DNA from: Lachnospiraceae bacterium
GTDB taxonomy: Bacteria > Bacillota > Clostridia > Lachnospirales > Lachnospiraceae
NCBI GenBank assembly: GCA_030531245.1
Contig: JAUNOA010000005.1
Coordinates: 1-60,881, forward strand
Reading direction: 5' to 3'
DNA length: 60,881 nt
Both the position numbers and the translations under genes were made by a program. The notes beneath the pieces were generated by a model that saw only the letters and a list, made by a program, of their open reading frames with translations, did no database searches and was not told the DNA's origin. Numbering within the stretch: the first letter of the stretch is position 1; every line of letters starts with the position of its first letter. This document shows positions 27,206-36,600 of the stretch, piece after piece.

Positions 27206-27646
27206 CTATACATTGTGAGTCTTATCAAGTAAAAAATCCAATGCCAGCAAGTATCCTTCAGGTCCTAAGCCATATATGGTCCTGTCACACACATCACTCA
27301 AAACAAGTGTTTTTCTGAAATCCTCTCTCTGCATCACATTGCTCAGATGAACTTCAACTTTCGGGAAATGACAGATCTCCAGTGCATCTCTTATAGCGTA
27401 GCTGTAGTGTGAATAAGCTCCTGCATTGATGACAATAGCGTCGAAATCACCGTGACAGGACTCCTGTATGCAATCAATCAGTTCTCCTTCATGATTGGAC
27501 TGAAAAAAAGCCGTATTCATACCTTTGCTTTTTGCATATACGGATATGTATTCTTTAAGACCTTCGTAAGTCATGGATCCATATATTTTTTTGTCCCTGT
27601 ATCCCAGCATATTCAGGTTAGGACCATGAATAATCAGAACATTCAT
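27206..27646 (-). CDS. aroQ: 3-dehydroquinate dehydratase, type II
   Basis: This enzyme removes water from 3-dehydroquinate in the third step of the shikimate pathway, as a dodecamer. HGPNLNMLG begins the fold, Arg17 and Tyr22 (YRDKKIYG) form the active-site lid, INAGAYSHYS gives the conserved Asn74, and EVHLSN holds the catalytic His100. At 146 aa it has the usual length. It overlaps the end of aroE by 29 bp, suggesting co-translation of consecutive enzymes. Confidence 0.95.
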   Translation of the reverse strand: MNVLIIHGPNLNMLGYRDKKIYGSMTYEGLKEYISVYAKSKGMNTAFFQSNHEGELIDCIQESCHGDFDAIVINAGAYSHYSYAIRDALEICHFPKVEVHLSNVMQREDFRKTLVLSDVCDRTIYGLGPEGYLLALDFLLDKTHNV

Positions 27647-28451
27647 TATAAACTTTTCTCCTTATCTCTCCCGGGATTGTCTGTTCGGGATGCCATATCA
27701 GTCTTGATGCCAGTGCCTGATTGACCAGCATTGAAAAACCGTTAATGATTTTTGCACCCGTCTTACTGACAGAATTAATAAAGGCAGTCTCCTTTGGATT
27801 ATATATTACTTCAATACCTGCCGAGAATCTGGAATATAGTGATTCAGGAACGGGCAGCATGGCGTTCACATCCGGATACATCCCAACGCTTGTAGTCTGA
27901 AATACTATATATTCAGGTTTGCTGATCTTATTTAATGATGAATAATCAAAAGCATCCGCTTCAAAATCTTCAGCAAGAAGTATTGCCTTTTCAAGGGTTC
28001 TGTTTAAAACAGATATGCTGCTGCATCCTGAGACGGAACTTACATAAGCAGCTGCTCTTGCCGCTCCTCCCGCTCCGAGAATCAGAACATCTTTATCCTT
28101 TAAAGATATTCCTGCTTCCATAAGACTTAGTTTAAGTCCTTCTGCATCAGTATTATATCCGACATAACCGGCATCAGTATATTTCAGAGTATTTACCGCT
28201 CCGATTTTTTTTGCACATTCATCAATATCGCAGATGCAGTTCAGGATCTTCTGCTTATACGGTATTGTAACATTCAGGCCCAGAACAGATTCGTCATGCA
28301 GTTTTTTTATATCCTCCGAAAGTCTTTCGGGTAATATTTCAAAAGCTTCATATGATTCTTTCTGACCCATATAATAAGCATATCTGTTATGCATAAAAGG
28401 CGACAGTGAATGCATCAGGGGATATCCGATTATTCCGTACTTTTCAGGCAT
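27618..28451 (-). CDS. aroE: shikimate dehydrogenase
   Basis: AroE reduces 3-dehydroshikimate with NADPH, the step after AroQ. SLSPFMHN binds shikimate, Lys66 (NVTIPYKQK) and Asp102 (YNTDAEG) are the catalytic pair, and GAGGAARAA (127-135) is the nucleotide-binding loop. It is 277 aa. Only one base separates it from yqeG upstream. Its last ten codons overlap aroQ. Confidence 0.95.
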   Translation of the reverse strand: MPEKYGIIGYPLMHSLSPFMHNRYAYYMGQKESYEAFEILPERLSEDIKKLHDESVLGLNVTIPYKQKILNCICDIDECAKKIGAVNTLKYTDAGYVGYNTDAEGLKLSLMEAGISLKDKDVLILGAGGAARAAAYVSSVSGCSSISVLNRTLEKAILLAEDFEADAFDYSSLNKISKPEYIVFQTTSVGMYPDVNAMLPVPESLYSRFSAGIEVIYNPKETAFINSVSKTGAKIINGFSMLVNQALASRLIWHPEQTIPGEIRRKVYNECSDYSWS

Positions 28452-28452
28452 T

Positions 28453-28944
28453 CTATTTTCTCTTTCTGTAATAGCTGCTTAAAACAGGCTTTTCCAGCAG
28501 TCGTTTCAGTTTGATATGAAAATACTTTTCCGGACCTATCGGTTTGACCAGTACGGAATAGATTCCGCTGTTATTTGCTCCCCAGATGTCCGTAAACAGC
28601 TGATCTCCGACAGCAATTACGGATTCCCTGTCCAGGCACATGGCTTCAAGTGCTTTTCGGTATCCTTCCGTACCGGGCTTTCCTGCATTTTCAACATAAA
28701 GAGAGCCCACATCCTCGGCAAAACATTTTACTCTCTCGAGGCCGTTATTGGATACTATACATGTTTTAAATCCGATGTTTTTCAGTCTGTTAAATAATTC
28801 TCTGCTTCTGTTATCAGCCGGTGCATCATGAAGTACAAGTGTATTGTCTATATCAAATATTACCCCTCGAACACCTTTATCATAAAAGCGTTCGAAGGGT
28901 ATCTCATATGTTCCGTTATAATCTTCTTTCGGTAATAATGACAT
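28453..28944 (-). CDS. yqeG: YqeG-family HAD phosphatase
   Basis: This small HAD-superfamily (subclass IIIA) phosphatase carries DIDNTL (Asp31, Asp33) as nucleophile and acid, VSNN as motif II, a lysine after GKP as motif III, and GDQLFTDIWG as motif IV. The substrate is not established; yeast relatives act on phosphatidylglycerophosphate. I prefer the ATG at 28944, which overlaps the nrdR TGA by one base (TGATG); the track-style GTG start one codon earlier is possible. It is co-expressed with nrdR and the shikimate genes. Confidence 0.85.
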   Translation of the reverse strand: MSLLPKEDYNGTYEIPFERFYDKGVRGVIFDIDNTLVLHDAPADNRSRELFNRLKNIGFKTCIVSNNGLERVKCFAEDVGSLYVENAGKPGTEGYRKALEAMCLDRESVIAVGDQLFTDIWGANNSGIYSVLVKPIGPEKYFHIKLKRLLEKPVLSSYYRKRK

Positions 28945-29396
28945 CACTTCTTAAGCAGGTTCTCTATTTCACTCATAAATGTATTGACGTCTTTGAATTC
29001 TCTGTATACAGATGCGAATCTTACATATGCAACCGCATCCACATTTTTAAGTCTGTCCATAACCATCTCACCGATGGCTGTGGTCGGAATTTCACGATCT
29101 TCAAGACTGAAGATCCTGTTCTCGATATCGTTAACGATTTCTTCAACCTGAGCAGAGGATACCGATCTCTTATGGCATGATCTGATAATACCGGATTCTA
29201 TTTTGCTTCTGTCATACGGTTCACGGGTACTGTCCTTTTTAACAACCATAAGAGGCATAGTCTCAAGCTTCTCATATGTGGTAAATCTTTTGTTGCATTT
29301 AATACACTGTCTTCTTCTTCTTATGGATGCATTATCTTCAGCCGGTCTTGAATCGATAACTTTTGTGTCTGGTGTGTTACAGAATGGGCACTTCAT
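28944..29396 (-). CDS. nrdR: transcriptional repressor NrdR
   Basis: NrdR senses dATP/ATP and represses ribonucleotide reductase genes. The N-terminal zinc ribbon uses Cys3, Cys6, Cys31 and Cys34 (CPFC and CIKC). An ATP-cone domain (about 48-140) follows. At 150 aa it is full length. It has a GGAGG site and its own extended -10 promoter, and begins the nrdR-yqeG-aroE-aroQ-efp run. I see no clear NrdR box in this window. Confidence 0.95.
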   Translation of the reverse strand: MKCPFCNTPDTKVIDSRPAEDNASIRRRRQCIKCNKRFTTYEKLETMPLMVVKKDSTREPYDRSKIESGIIRSCHKRSVSSAQVEEIVNDIENRIFSLEDREIPTTAIGEMVMDRLKNVDAVAYVRFASVYREFKDVNTFMSEIENLLKK

Positions 29397-29443
29397 CTTA
29401 TATCCTCCGGAACAAAATCAAAATAATGTATAAAACCAATCTT

Positions 29444-29452
29444 ATTATACCA
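29444..29452 (-). promoter_or_regulatory. extended -10 promoter of nrdR
   Basis: The minus strand reads TGGTATAAT, about 48 bp before the nrdR ATG. It predicts a leader of about 41 bases that includes the GGAGG site. A perfect inverted repeat, AACAATGC-GA-GCATTGTT, lies at 29463-29480, just upstream; it could end the yycJ transcript (no good T-run) or bind a regulator. Confidence 0.5.
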
Positions 29453-29501
29453 TATAATGTTTAACAATGCGAGCATTGTTTGTAAGCATATTGATGTATA
29501 T

Positions 29502-30302
29502 TCAGTTCAGATCGATTATCATTGACGGTTTATCCCGATCTGCAACATCAATAAAGAAATCGTCAGGATTATAAGGGCATTCTGACTGTAGTATTTCGCA
29601 TCTCACAGCTTCAAAAGCCAGATCCGGATAATTGTTTTCCTTGCTTAAATGTCCCAGAAAAATGTGGGCAACATCATCATGAAGAATTCTTGATATCAGT
29701 CTTCCGCAGTTTTCATTACTCAGATGTCCGTTATCAGACAGTATTCTTCTTTTCAGATAATATGGATATGATCCTGTTTCAAGCATTCTCACATCATGAT
29801 TTGCTTCCAGAAGAAGGTTCTGAACATTCATAAGATTATCTACAATATAATCGTCAAAATGTCCCATATCGGTTGCTATCGCTGCTGTCCTGCCATTGCA
29901 TTCAAATTTATATCCTACAGGGTCCAGCGCATCATGATAGATATGGAACGGTTTTATTTTGATATCTCCTACTGTAAAATCAGTATCTTTTTCTATTTCA
30001 TGAAAGAGAGAATACGAAAATGTCCCCAGAGACATATCCTGTTTTATGGCATAAATAGTGTCTCCGGTTGCATAAATCGGTATTTCGTATTTTCTGGCCA
30101 AAACCCCGAGTCCCTTTATATGATCGGAATGTTCATGTGTAATACAGATGGCATTAATATCGGAGCCGTTCAAACCGGCAGTTTTAAGTCCTTCTTCGAT
30201 TTTCTTGTTGCTTATTCCTGCATCAACAAGGATATGTGTGTTATCCGATCCGATATATATGGAGTTTCCGCTGCTGCCACTGGCTATGCTTAATAATCTC
30301 AT
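29502..30302 (-). CDS. metallo-beta-lactamase-fold hydrolase (YycJ/WalJ-like)
   Basis: The HEHSDH motif (His56, His58, Asp60, His61) plus downstream metal ligands (ATDMGHFD, LGHLSKENN) identify the MBL fold. The start MRLLSIASGSSGNS is typical of the YycJ/WalJ group of cytoplasmic hydrolases, sometimes linked to cell-wall or DNA metabolism; the substrate is unknown. It is 266 aa. Here it is not with walRK but follows coaE, and its first 62 bases overlap the end of coaE in another frame. A GGAAG site lies nine bases before the ATG. Confidence 0.85.
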   Translation of the reverse strand: MRLLSIASGSSGNSIYIGSDNTHILVDAGISNKKIEEGLKTAGLNGSDINAICITHEHSDHIKGLGVLARKYEIPIYATGDTIYAIKQDMSLGTFSYSLFHEIEKDTDFTVGDIKIKPFHIYHDALDPVGYKFECNGRTAAIATDMGHFDDYIVDNLMNVQNLLLEANHDVRMLETGSYPYYLKRRILSDNGHLSNENCGRLISRILHDDVAHIFLGHLSKENNYPDLAFEAVRCEILQSECPYNPDDFFIDVADRDKPSMIIDLN

Positions 30303-30879
30303 CTATTTGTTCTTCCATTTTTTCAATATTTCCGTCATTGACGATCACTTTATCACAAAATTCTCTGTACTCATCATCGTCCGGCTGATTTGACATTATC
30401 TCATCAATCCGTTTGATGCTGTATCCGCGTGTGTCTGCAAGTCGTTTTCTTCGTTCATCTTTCGGTGTATATATATACCAGCTTTCGTCGATAAATCCGG
30501 CTCTGATACCGGAGATAACAGCCGCCTCATACGCTATCAGCCCGTTGTTGTGATTCTTTTTGTAATTTAAAATCATTTCATCCGTTTTCTTATATACAAG
30601 AGGATGAATGGCTGCATTGATTTTTTTTATCAATTCTCTGTCGGAATACAGCAGATTTGCAAGTTTGTTTCTGTCAATTTCACCATCGGCATCAAGAATA
30701 CTCTTTTTACATATTCGGATTACCGCTTTATATCCCGGCTGTCCTTTTCTGTATAATCTGTGAGCTATATCATCCGCATGAATCACATAAGCATGGTATT
30801 CTGTTTTGAGGTATTCAGTTGCAAGACTTTTTCCGGACCCTACTCCCCCGAATATCCCTATTACTTTGCATCCAGCCAT
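30241..30879 (-). CDS. coaE: dephospho-CoA kinase
   Basis: CoaE phosphorylates dephospho-CoA at the ribose 3' position, the last step of coenzyme A synthesis. GIFGGVGSGKS (8-18) is the P-loop, HADDIAHRL contains the substrate-binding Asp, and the lid includes the LADTRGYS segment. The 212 aa is normal plus a basic C-terminal tail (about 20 residues) that is encoded inside yycJ's first codons. It overlaps polA by 19 bp. The polA-coaE order is widely conserved. Confidence 0.94.
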   Translation of the reverse strand: MAGCKVIGIFGGVGSGKSLATEYLKTEYHAYVIHADDIAHRLYRKGQPGYKAVIRICKKSILDADGEIDRNKLANLLYSDRELIKKINAAIHPLVYKKTDEMILNYKKNHNNGLIAYEAAVISGIRAGFIDESWYIYTPKDERRKRLADTRGYSIKRIDEIMSNQPDDDEYREFCDKVIVNDGNIEKMEEQIDEIIKHSQWQQRKLHIYRIG

Positions 30880-33176
30880 GTCTTACCTATTTTGGCATCA
30901 ACTTCAAGTGCTACTTTGAGTTCTGCCGCACCTTTCATAATGTCACAAACAAGATTTCGTACCTTTTCTGCCTGATCCTCTTTGACTTCCACGAGAAGTT
31001 CATCATGAATCTGCAGGACTATCCTCGCATCATAACCACCGTCTTTTAATGCTTTATCGACGTTGATCATTGCAATCTTCATTATATCCGCAGCTGTTCC
31101 CTGTATAGGCGAATTCATTGCCACACGTTCACCGAACTGCCTTTGCATAAAATTGGAAGCTTTCAGTTCGGGGATAGGTCTCTTCCTTCCGTATATAGTA
31201 GAAACATATCCGTTTGCTTTTGCAAATGCTATCTGAGAATCCAGATATTTCTTTACTTCCGGATAAGTCCTGAAGTAATTGTTGATATATTCCTGAGCCT
31301 CTTTTCTTGAAATACTTAGTCCTTCAGACAGTCCGAACGCACTGATTCCGTATACCACTCCGAAATTTACAGCTTTTGCATTTCTTCGCATTAAAGGTGT
31401 AACCTGATCAAGCGGTACATGAAATACATTCGAAGCAGTTACAGTGTGGATGTCAATTGCATTTTCGTATGCTTTTATAAGTTTTTCATCTCCGGACATG
31501 GATGCAAGCACACGCAATTCAATCTGTGAGTAATCAGCATCCACAAACAAGTACCCATCCTCGGGAATAAAAACATCACGTATCCGGCTTCCCATCTCCG
31601 TCCTTATGGGAATGTTCTGCAGATTTGGTTCTGTCGACGAAATCCTTCCGGTTGCGGTTACTGTCTGATTAAAAGTTCCGTGAATCCGTCCGTCTTCTCC
31701 GATGTAGGAAGCAAGGCCTATGGCATATGTGGAATAAAGCTTTGTCAGTGTCCGGTATTCCAGAATTTTATTTACAAAGGGATAATCAACAGCCAGCTTA
31801 TCAAGAACATCAGCTGATGTGGAATAGCCGGTTTTTGTCTTTTTCCCTCCCGGCAGTCCCATCTTCTCAAACAAAACATTTCCCAGCTGTTTCGGTGAAC
31901 TGATATTGAAGCTTTCTCCCGCTTCTGCGTAGATTTCCAGTTCAACTCTGTCTATATCCTTTTTTAATTCCTTCCCGTAGTCTTCAAGTTTTTTTCCGTC
32001 CACCCTGATTCCGGCTGTCTCCATATCAGCCAAAGCATAAACAAGCGGCAGTTCTATATCTGTATACAGGTTCCACATATCCTCATCTTTCAGACGATTC
32101 AGAATATCATGCGCTTTCGTCAGATCAAAGAAGGTCTGCGGACTTGAGAGCGGATTGAGCAGATACTGTGCGATACATATATCATATACAGGCTTATCGC
32201 TGCCGAGTTTTTTTTCTTTTACTAATTCCTTTAAATTGCTGACATATATTCCTTCCGCATCATCAAAGACCATATTCTCATTTTCGTCATACAATTCATT
32301 CGAATCATTATTGGCTGTAAATCTCTTCAGTAAGGATTTCAAATTAAACTGAAGACACAGATTGTACGCCTCTTTTGTATATATATTATTAAGCTTTATA
32401 TCATCTTCCGTAACATTAACCGGAACATCTGTCCTGATTGTAGCAAGCCATTTGGAAAGGACTGCTTTATCATATTCCTCAATAAGTGCTTTGGAAGCTC
32501 TCGGAGGTTTGATATCCATAGCGTGATCATGAGCATTCTCGATGGAATGATACCGGGAAATAATCTGAGTCGCGGTTTTCTCTCCTACGCCCGGAAGACC
32601 GGGTATATTGTCTGAACTGTCTCCCATAAGTGCTTTTAATTCAATTATTTCAGATGGAGTTACACCATAATCACGAACAACATCTTCCGGATAATAATTC
32701 AGTACTGTTGTCTGTCCTTTTGAAGTTTTAGGAAGGGATATTTTAATATTCTCATCAGATAACTGAAGCAGGTCCCTGTCTCCGGAAACTATGGTAACAT
32801 TAAAACCATCATTCCGGTATTTCTTCGCGATTGTCCCCAGAATATCATCTGCCTCATATCCGGACAATGTAAGGATCGGGATATTCATGGCTGTAAGCAT
32901 ATCTTTCAAATATCCTACCTGCTCATGTAATTCTACAGGCATTGGTTTTCTTGTCCCTTTGTATTCCTTATATGCCTGATGTCTGAATGTAGGATCTTTA
33001 AGGTCAAATGCTACCGCAAGACCGTCGGGTTTTTCATCATCGAGTATTTTGAACATTATGTTCAAAAAACCGTACAAAGCATTTGTATGCTGTCCGTCAG
33101 TGTTTGTAAGCATTGGAACTCCGTAAAATGCTCTGTTAAGTATGCTGTGACCATCAATTAAAACTATTTTTTTCAT
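30861..33176 (-). CDS. polA: DNA polymerase I lacking a proofreading domain
   Basis: The N-terminal 5'-3' exonuclease/flap domain (about 1-285) is intact. The C-terminal polymerase has motif A (DADYSQIELR), motif B (RRNAKAVNFGVVYG) and motif C (QIHDELLVEV). The 3'-5' exonuclease domain is reduced to about 85 residues (roughly 290-375), with no DxE active site. The family usually has 170-200 residues there even when inactive, so the protein is only 771 aa instead of about 870-930. The frame is continuous. It is the first gene of polA-coaE-yycJ and is divergent from the tRNA cluster. Confidence 0.95.
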   Translation of the reverse strand: MKKIVLIDGHSILNRAFYGVPMLTNTDGQHTNALYGFLNIMFKILDDEKPDGLAVAFDLKDPTFRHQAYKEYKGTRKPMPVELHEQVGYLKDMLTAMNIPILTLSGYEADDILGTIAKKYRNDGFNVTIVSGDRDLLQLSDENIKISLPKTSKGQTTVLNYYPEDVVRDYGVTPSEIIELKALMGDSSDNIPGLPGVGEKTATQIISRYHSIENAHDHAMDIKPPRASKALIEEYDKAVLSKWLATIRTDVPVNVTEDDIKLNNIYTKEAYNLCLQFNLKSLLKRFTANNDSNELYDENENMVFDDAEGIYVSNLKELVKEKKLGSDKPVYDICIAQYLLNPLSSPQTFFDLTKAHDILNRLKDEDMWNLYTDIELPLVYALADMETAGIRVDGKKLEDYGKELKKDIDRVELEIYAEAGESFNISSPKQLGNVLFEKMGLPGGKKTKTGYSTSADVLDKLAVDYPFVNKILEYRTLTKLYSTYAIGLASYIGEDGRIHGTFNQTVTATGRISSTEPNLQNIPIRTEMGSRIRDVFIPEDGYLFVDADYSQIELRVLASMSGDEKLIKAYENAIDIHTVTASNVFHVPLDQVTPLMRRNAKAVNFGVVYGISAFGLSEGLSISRKEAQEYINNYFRTYPEVKKYLDSQIAFAKANGYVSTIYGRKRPIPELKASNFMQRQFGERVAMNSPIQGTAADIMKIAMINVDKALKDGGYDARIVLQIHDELLVEVKEDQAEKVRNLVCDIMKGAAELKVALEVDAKIGKTWLDAK

Positions 33177-33194
33177 AAATACCTCAAAAATGAT

Positions 33195-33223
33195 TTGACA
33201 TTTTGTCCTTGTTAACTTATACT
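33195..33223 (+). promoter_or_regulatory. consensus promoter of the tRNA cluster
   Basis: TTGACA (33195-33200), a 17-base spacer and TATACT (33218-33223) predict a start near 33230, five bases before the tRNA-Pro acceptor stem. Confidence 0.8.
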
Positions 33224-33234
33224 ACTATTCGTGT

Positions 33235-33308
33235 CGAGGCGTGGCTCAGTTTGGTAGAGCGCCGCGTTCGGGACGCGGAGGCCGCAAGTTCAAGTCTTGT
33301 CGCCTCGA
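33235..33308 (+). tRNA. tRNA-Pro (anticodon CGG)
   Basis: The acceptor stem CGAGGCG pairs with CGCCTCG. The anticodon arm CCGCG-TTCGGGA-CGCGG gives CGG with G37, typical of tRNA-Pro. The T-loop is TTCAAGT. The discriminator is A and the CCA end is not encoded. It decodes CCG. Confidence 0.95.
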
Positions 33309-33320
33309 CTATCATCGACT

Positions 33321-33392
33321 GGCCAATTAGTCAAGCGGCTAAGACGCCGCCCTCTCACGGCGGAGACCCGGGTTCGATTCCCGGATTGGTCA
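33321..33392 (+). tRNA. tRNA-Glu (anticodon CTC)
   Basis: The acceptor GGCCAAT pairs with ATTGGTC with one G-T pair. The anticodon arm CCGCC-CTCTCAC-GGCGG gives CTC, decoding GAG. The T-arm is CCGGG-TTCGATT-CCCGG. No CCA is encoded. It lies 12 bp after tRNA-Pro in the same transcript. Confidence 0.94.
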
Positions 33393-33429
33393 TAACTGCT
33401 TCGGTCATCCGGAGCTCTTTTTTTACCAT

Positions 33430-33502
33430 GCTTCCGTTGCACAGTCGGTAGTGCACTTCATTCGTAATGAAGGGGTCGCCGGTTCGAGTCCGGCCGGGAG
33501 CT
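33430..33502 (+). tRNA. tRNA-Thr (anticodon CGT)
   Basis: The acceptor GCTTCCG pairs with CGGGAGC (one T-G pair). The anticodon arm CTTCA-TTCGTAA-TGAAG gives CGT, decoding ACG. The T-arm is GCCGG-TTCGAGT-CCGGC. The acceptor stem runs directly into a T-run (33502-33507), which probably ends the transcript. Confidence 0.94.
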
Positions 33503-33511
33503 TTTTTGATG

Positions 33512-33554
33512 CTTATTTATCTGACATAAAATTACGTACTGCCAGATAAATAAG
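33512..33554. other. 12-bp inverted repeat next to repeat copy 3
   Basis: CTTATTTATCTG (33512-33523) and CAGATAAATAAG (33543-33554) are perfect inverse copies around a 19-base loop. The right arm overlaps module B of the interspersed repeat. It may be a weak AT-rich terminator or part of the repeat's tail. The stretch 33503-33642 holds only this hairpin and the repeat. Confidence 0.5.
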
Positions 33555-33642
33555 TGCTCCGCGGGATGCGCACTCGCGCGTAAAGAAATATGTCGCTTAA
33601 GCGACCGCGCTCGACACGGGCATATCGGAGACGATATGCTTT
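33546..33642 (-). repeat. interspersed ~97-bp repeat, copy 3 (full, inverted)
   Basis: Read on the minus strand, this holds module A (33599-33642, palindrome core 33620-33639), then 27 bases, then module B (33546-33571) with ATCCCGCGGAGCA. Order and spacing are the same as copy 1 at 61-158, and 13 of the first 17 bases of the gap also match. It starts right at the polC stop codon and faces the convergent tRNA cluster. Confidence 0.75.
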
Positions 33643-36600
33643 TTATAAAGAATCAAAAAAGCTGATTTGATCTGTTTCGGGTATTCCCTTTAATACACCG
33701 AACGAATCAAGCAGATCACATATCGACCGTCCGGCCTTGCATCTTGATCTGAAATCGTCTTTACTGATAAATCTGCCTTTAGCTGCCTCTTCTTCTATCA
33801 GTTTTCCTACCGATTCTCCCAATCCGTCGATACTGGTAAAACACGGCCGCAGTTTACCGTCTTCTATGGTAAACGAAGTTCCTCTCGATTTATACAGATC
33901 TATCGGCAGCATCTCTATTCCTCTTGCATACATCTCTTCCGCAATACGCATATCTCTGTACTGTTCTTCTTCTCTGGGTGACAGGGAATCCTGTCGGCTC
34001 TTATAATCCTTCATTACATATCTCAGTTTATCAAGGCCCTGTCCCATCAGTTCATAGGAAAATCCGTTTCCCATTATTGAAAAATAAGCTGCATAATATG
34101 CCTGAGGATAAAAAATCTTGCAGTACGCGATACGCCAGCTCATCATGACATATGCTGCTGCATGCGCCTTTGGGAACATATATTTGATTTTCTTGCAGGA
34201 ATTTATATACCATTCAGGAACGCCTGCCGTAACCATGTGTTCTTCCTGATCCGGTTTCAGCCCTTTACCCTTTCGTACACTTTCCATTATCTTGAATGAT
34301 TCACCCGGATCCATACCCTTTTGAATCAAATAAATCATAATGTCATCACGTGTACATATAGCCGTTGAAATTGTCGCCTGTCCGCTTGTGATGAGGTCAT
34401 GGGCATTTCCGATCCAGACGTCTGTTCCGTGAGCCAGACCTGCTATTCTGACCAGATCCGAGAAATAGTTAGGATCTGCATCTATAAGCATCTGCATGGC
34501 AAAATCGGTTCCGAACTCAGGAATACCCAGAGAACCCAGCTGACAGCCGGAAATATCTGAAGGTTTAATACCGAGAGCCTCTGTTGATTTGAACAGACTC
34601 ATAGTCTCTTTTGAGTCCAAAGGAATATCCTTTACCGGATCTATTCCTGTCAGATCCTGCAACATCCTGATCATTGTCGGTGCCTGATGACCGAGAATAT
34701 CCAGTTTAAGCAAATTGTGATCGATGGCATGATAATCAAAATGTGTAGTTATCGTGTCGGAAGTCTGATCATTTGCAGGACGCTGAACAGGAGTAAAGCT
34801 GTATATTTCTTCTCCGTGGGGCAATACAATAATACCTCCGGGATGCTGACCGGTCGTCCTTTTTACTCCCACACATCCTTTAAGAAGTCTGTTTATCTCG
34901 CACTTTCTTTTGTTTTCTCCATGTTCCTCAAAATATTTCTTTACATATCCGAATGCTGTCTTTTCAGCAATCGAACCAACTGTTCCGGCACGGAATGTAT
35001 GCCCCTTTCCGAAAATAACTTCTGTTTCTGCATGAGCTCTGGACTGATATTCTCCTGAAAAATTCAGGTCAATATCCGGCTCTTTATCACCGTTGAATCC
35101 TAAAAAAGTTTCGAAAGGAATATCAAATCCATCCTTTTTAAGCTGACTGCCGCAAACCGGACAGATTTTGTCCGGCATATCACAACCCGCTTTTCCGGCA
35201 AAGGCCTTTACTTCCGGAGTATCGAATTCTGAATATCGGCAATTGGCACAATAATAATGAGGTGGCAACGGGTTAACCTCTGTAATCCCGGATGTATATG
35301 CCGCAAAGGATGAGCCTACTGATCCTCTTGATCCAACAAGATAACCGTCGGAATTGCTTTTTTCCACCAGCTTTTTGGCTATTATATACATTACCGAAAA
35401 TCCGTTGTTAATAATAGAATCCAGCTCTTTAATAAGTCTTTTTTCAACTATTTCGGGAAGAACATCTCCGTACTGACGGTGTGCATTGGCATAGCAGGAT
35501 TCCTTCAGTATCTTTTCCGAATCCGGAATGACCGGCGGACATTTATCGGGACGGACCGGGGAAAGTTTATCAACCGAATCAGCAATCATTCTTGAATTGG
35601 TAACTACAACCTCAAATGCCTTTTCCTGTCCCAGATAATCGAATTCCCGAAGCATCTCTTCTGTCGTTCTCAGGTAAAGAGGAGGCTGCCGGTCGGCATC
35701 CTCAAAGCCCATACCAAACATGATAATACGTCTGTATATCTCATCATCAGGATCCAGAAAATGAACATCACCGGTAGCTACAACAGGTTTATTGTATTTC
35801 TCTCCCAGATTGGCAATCTGTTTATTGATATCAATCAGCTGTTCCCTGCTGTTTACCGGATATGTATCATCCTCCAGCATAAACATATTATTTCCAAGAG
35901 GCTGTATCTCAAGATAATCATAAAAATCAACTATTCTTTTAAGTTCCTGTTCAGAGTAGCCTTTTAGAATTGCAGTGTATAATTCTCCGGCTTCGCAGGC
36001 AGAACCCACAATAAGACCCTCGCGGTATTTTTCAAGCAATGATTTCGGTATACGGGGGCGCTTACTGAAATAATCTATATGTGCATATGAAATAAGACGG
36101 TAAAGATTTACGCGGCCTGTTTCGTTTTTGATAAGAATGATAACATGATATGTACGTTGTTTTTTTATAAAATCAGGATTGGATTCCGAAAGCTTCTGAA
36201 TATCTGAAAGTCTGTAGATATCTTTTTCATTAAGCATTTTGCATAACTTCATGAAAATGAGTGCCGTACATTCAGCATCATCTACAGCACGATGATGATT
36301 TTCGAGTGATATCTCCAATGCCTTGGCAAGATAATCCAGCTTGTATTTTGCCAGATGCGGTAAAAGCAAATGAGAAAGCGTAACCGTGTCGACTATAGTT
36401 GGATTCCAGTTAATATTGTTTTCAATACAATCCCTTATGATCATTCCTGTATCAAATGAAGCATTGTGAGCAACAACAGCACAACCTTCACAGAATGATA
36501 TGAATTCCGGGAGAATCTGTCTTATAGCCGGCGCGTTTGAAACCATTGAATCGTTTATCCCGGTAAGTTCTTCTATACGGAAAGGTATAGGCATCTCAGG

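Noticed and set aside
33503-33642. Small RNA gene between the tRNAs and polC
   Set aside because: The hairpins here are explained by the interspersed repeat and its flanking inverted repeat; no separate promoter is visible.
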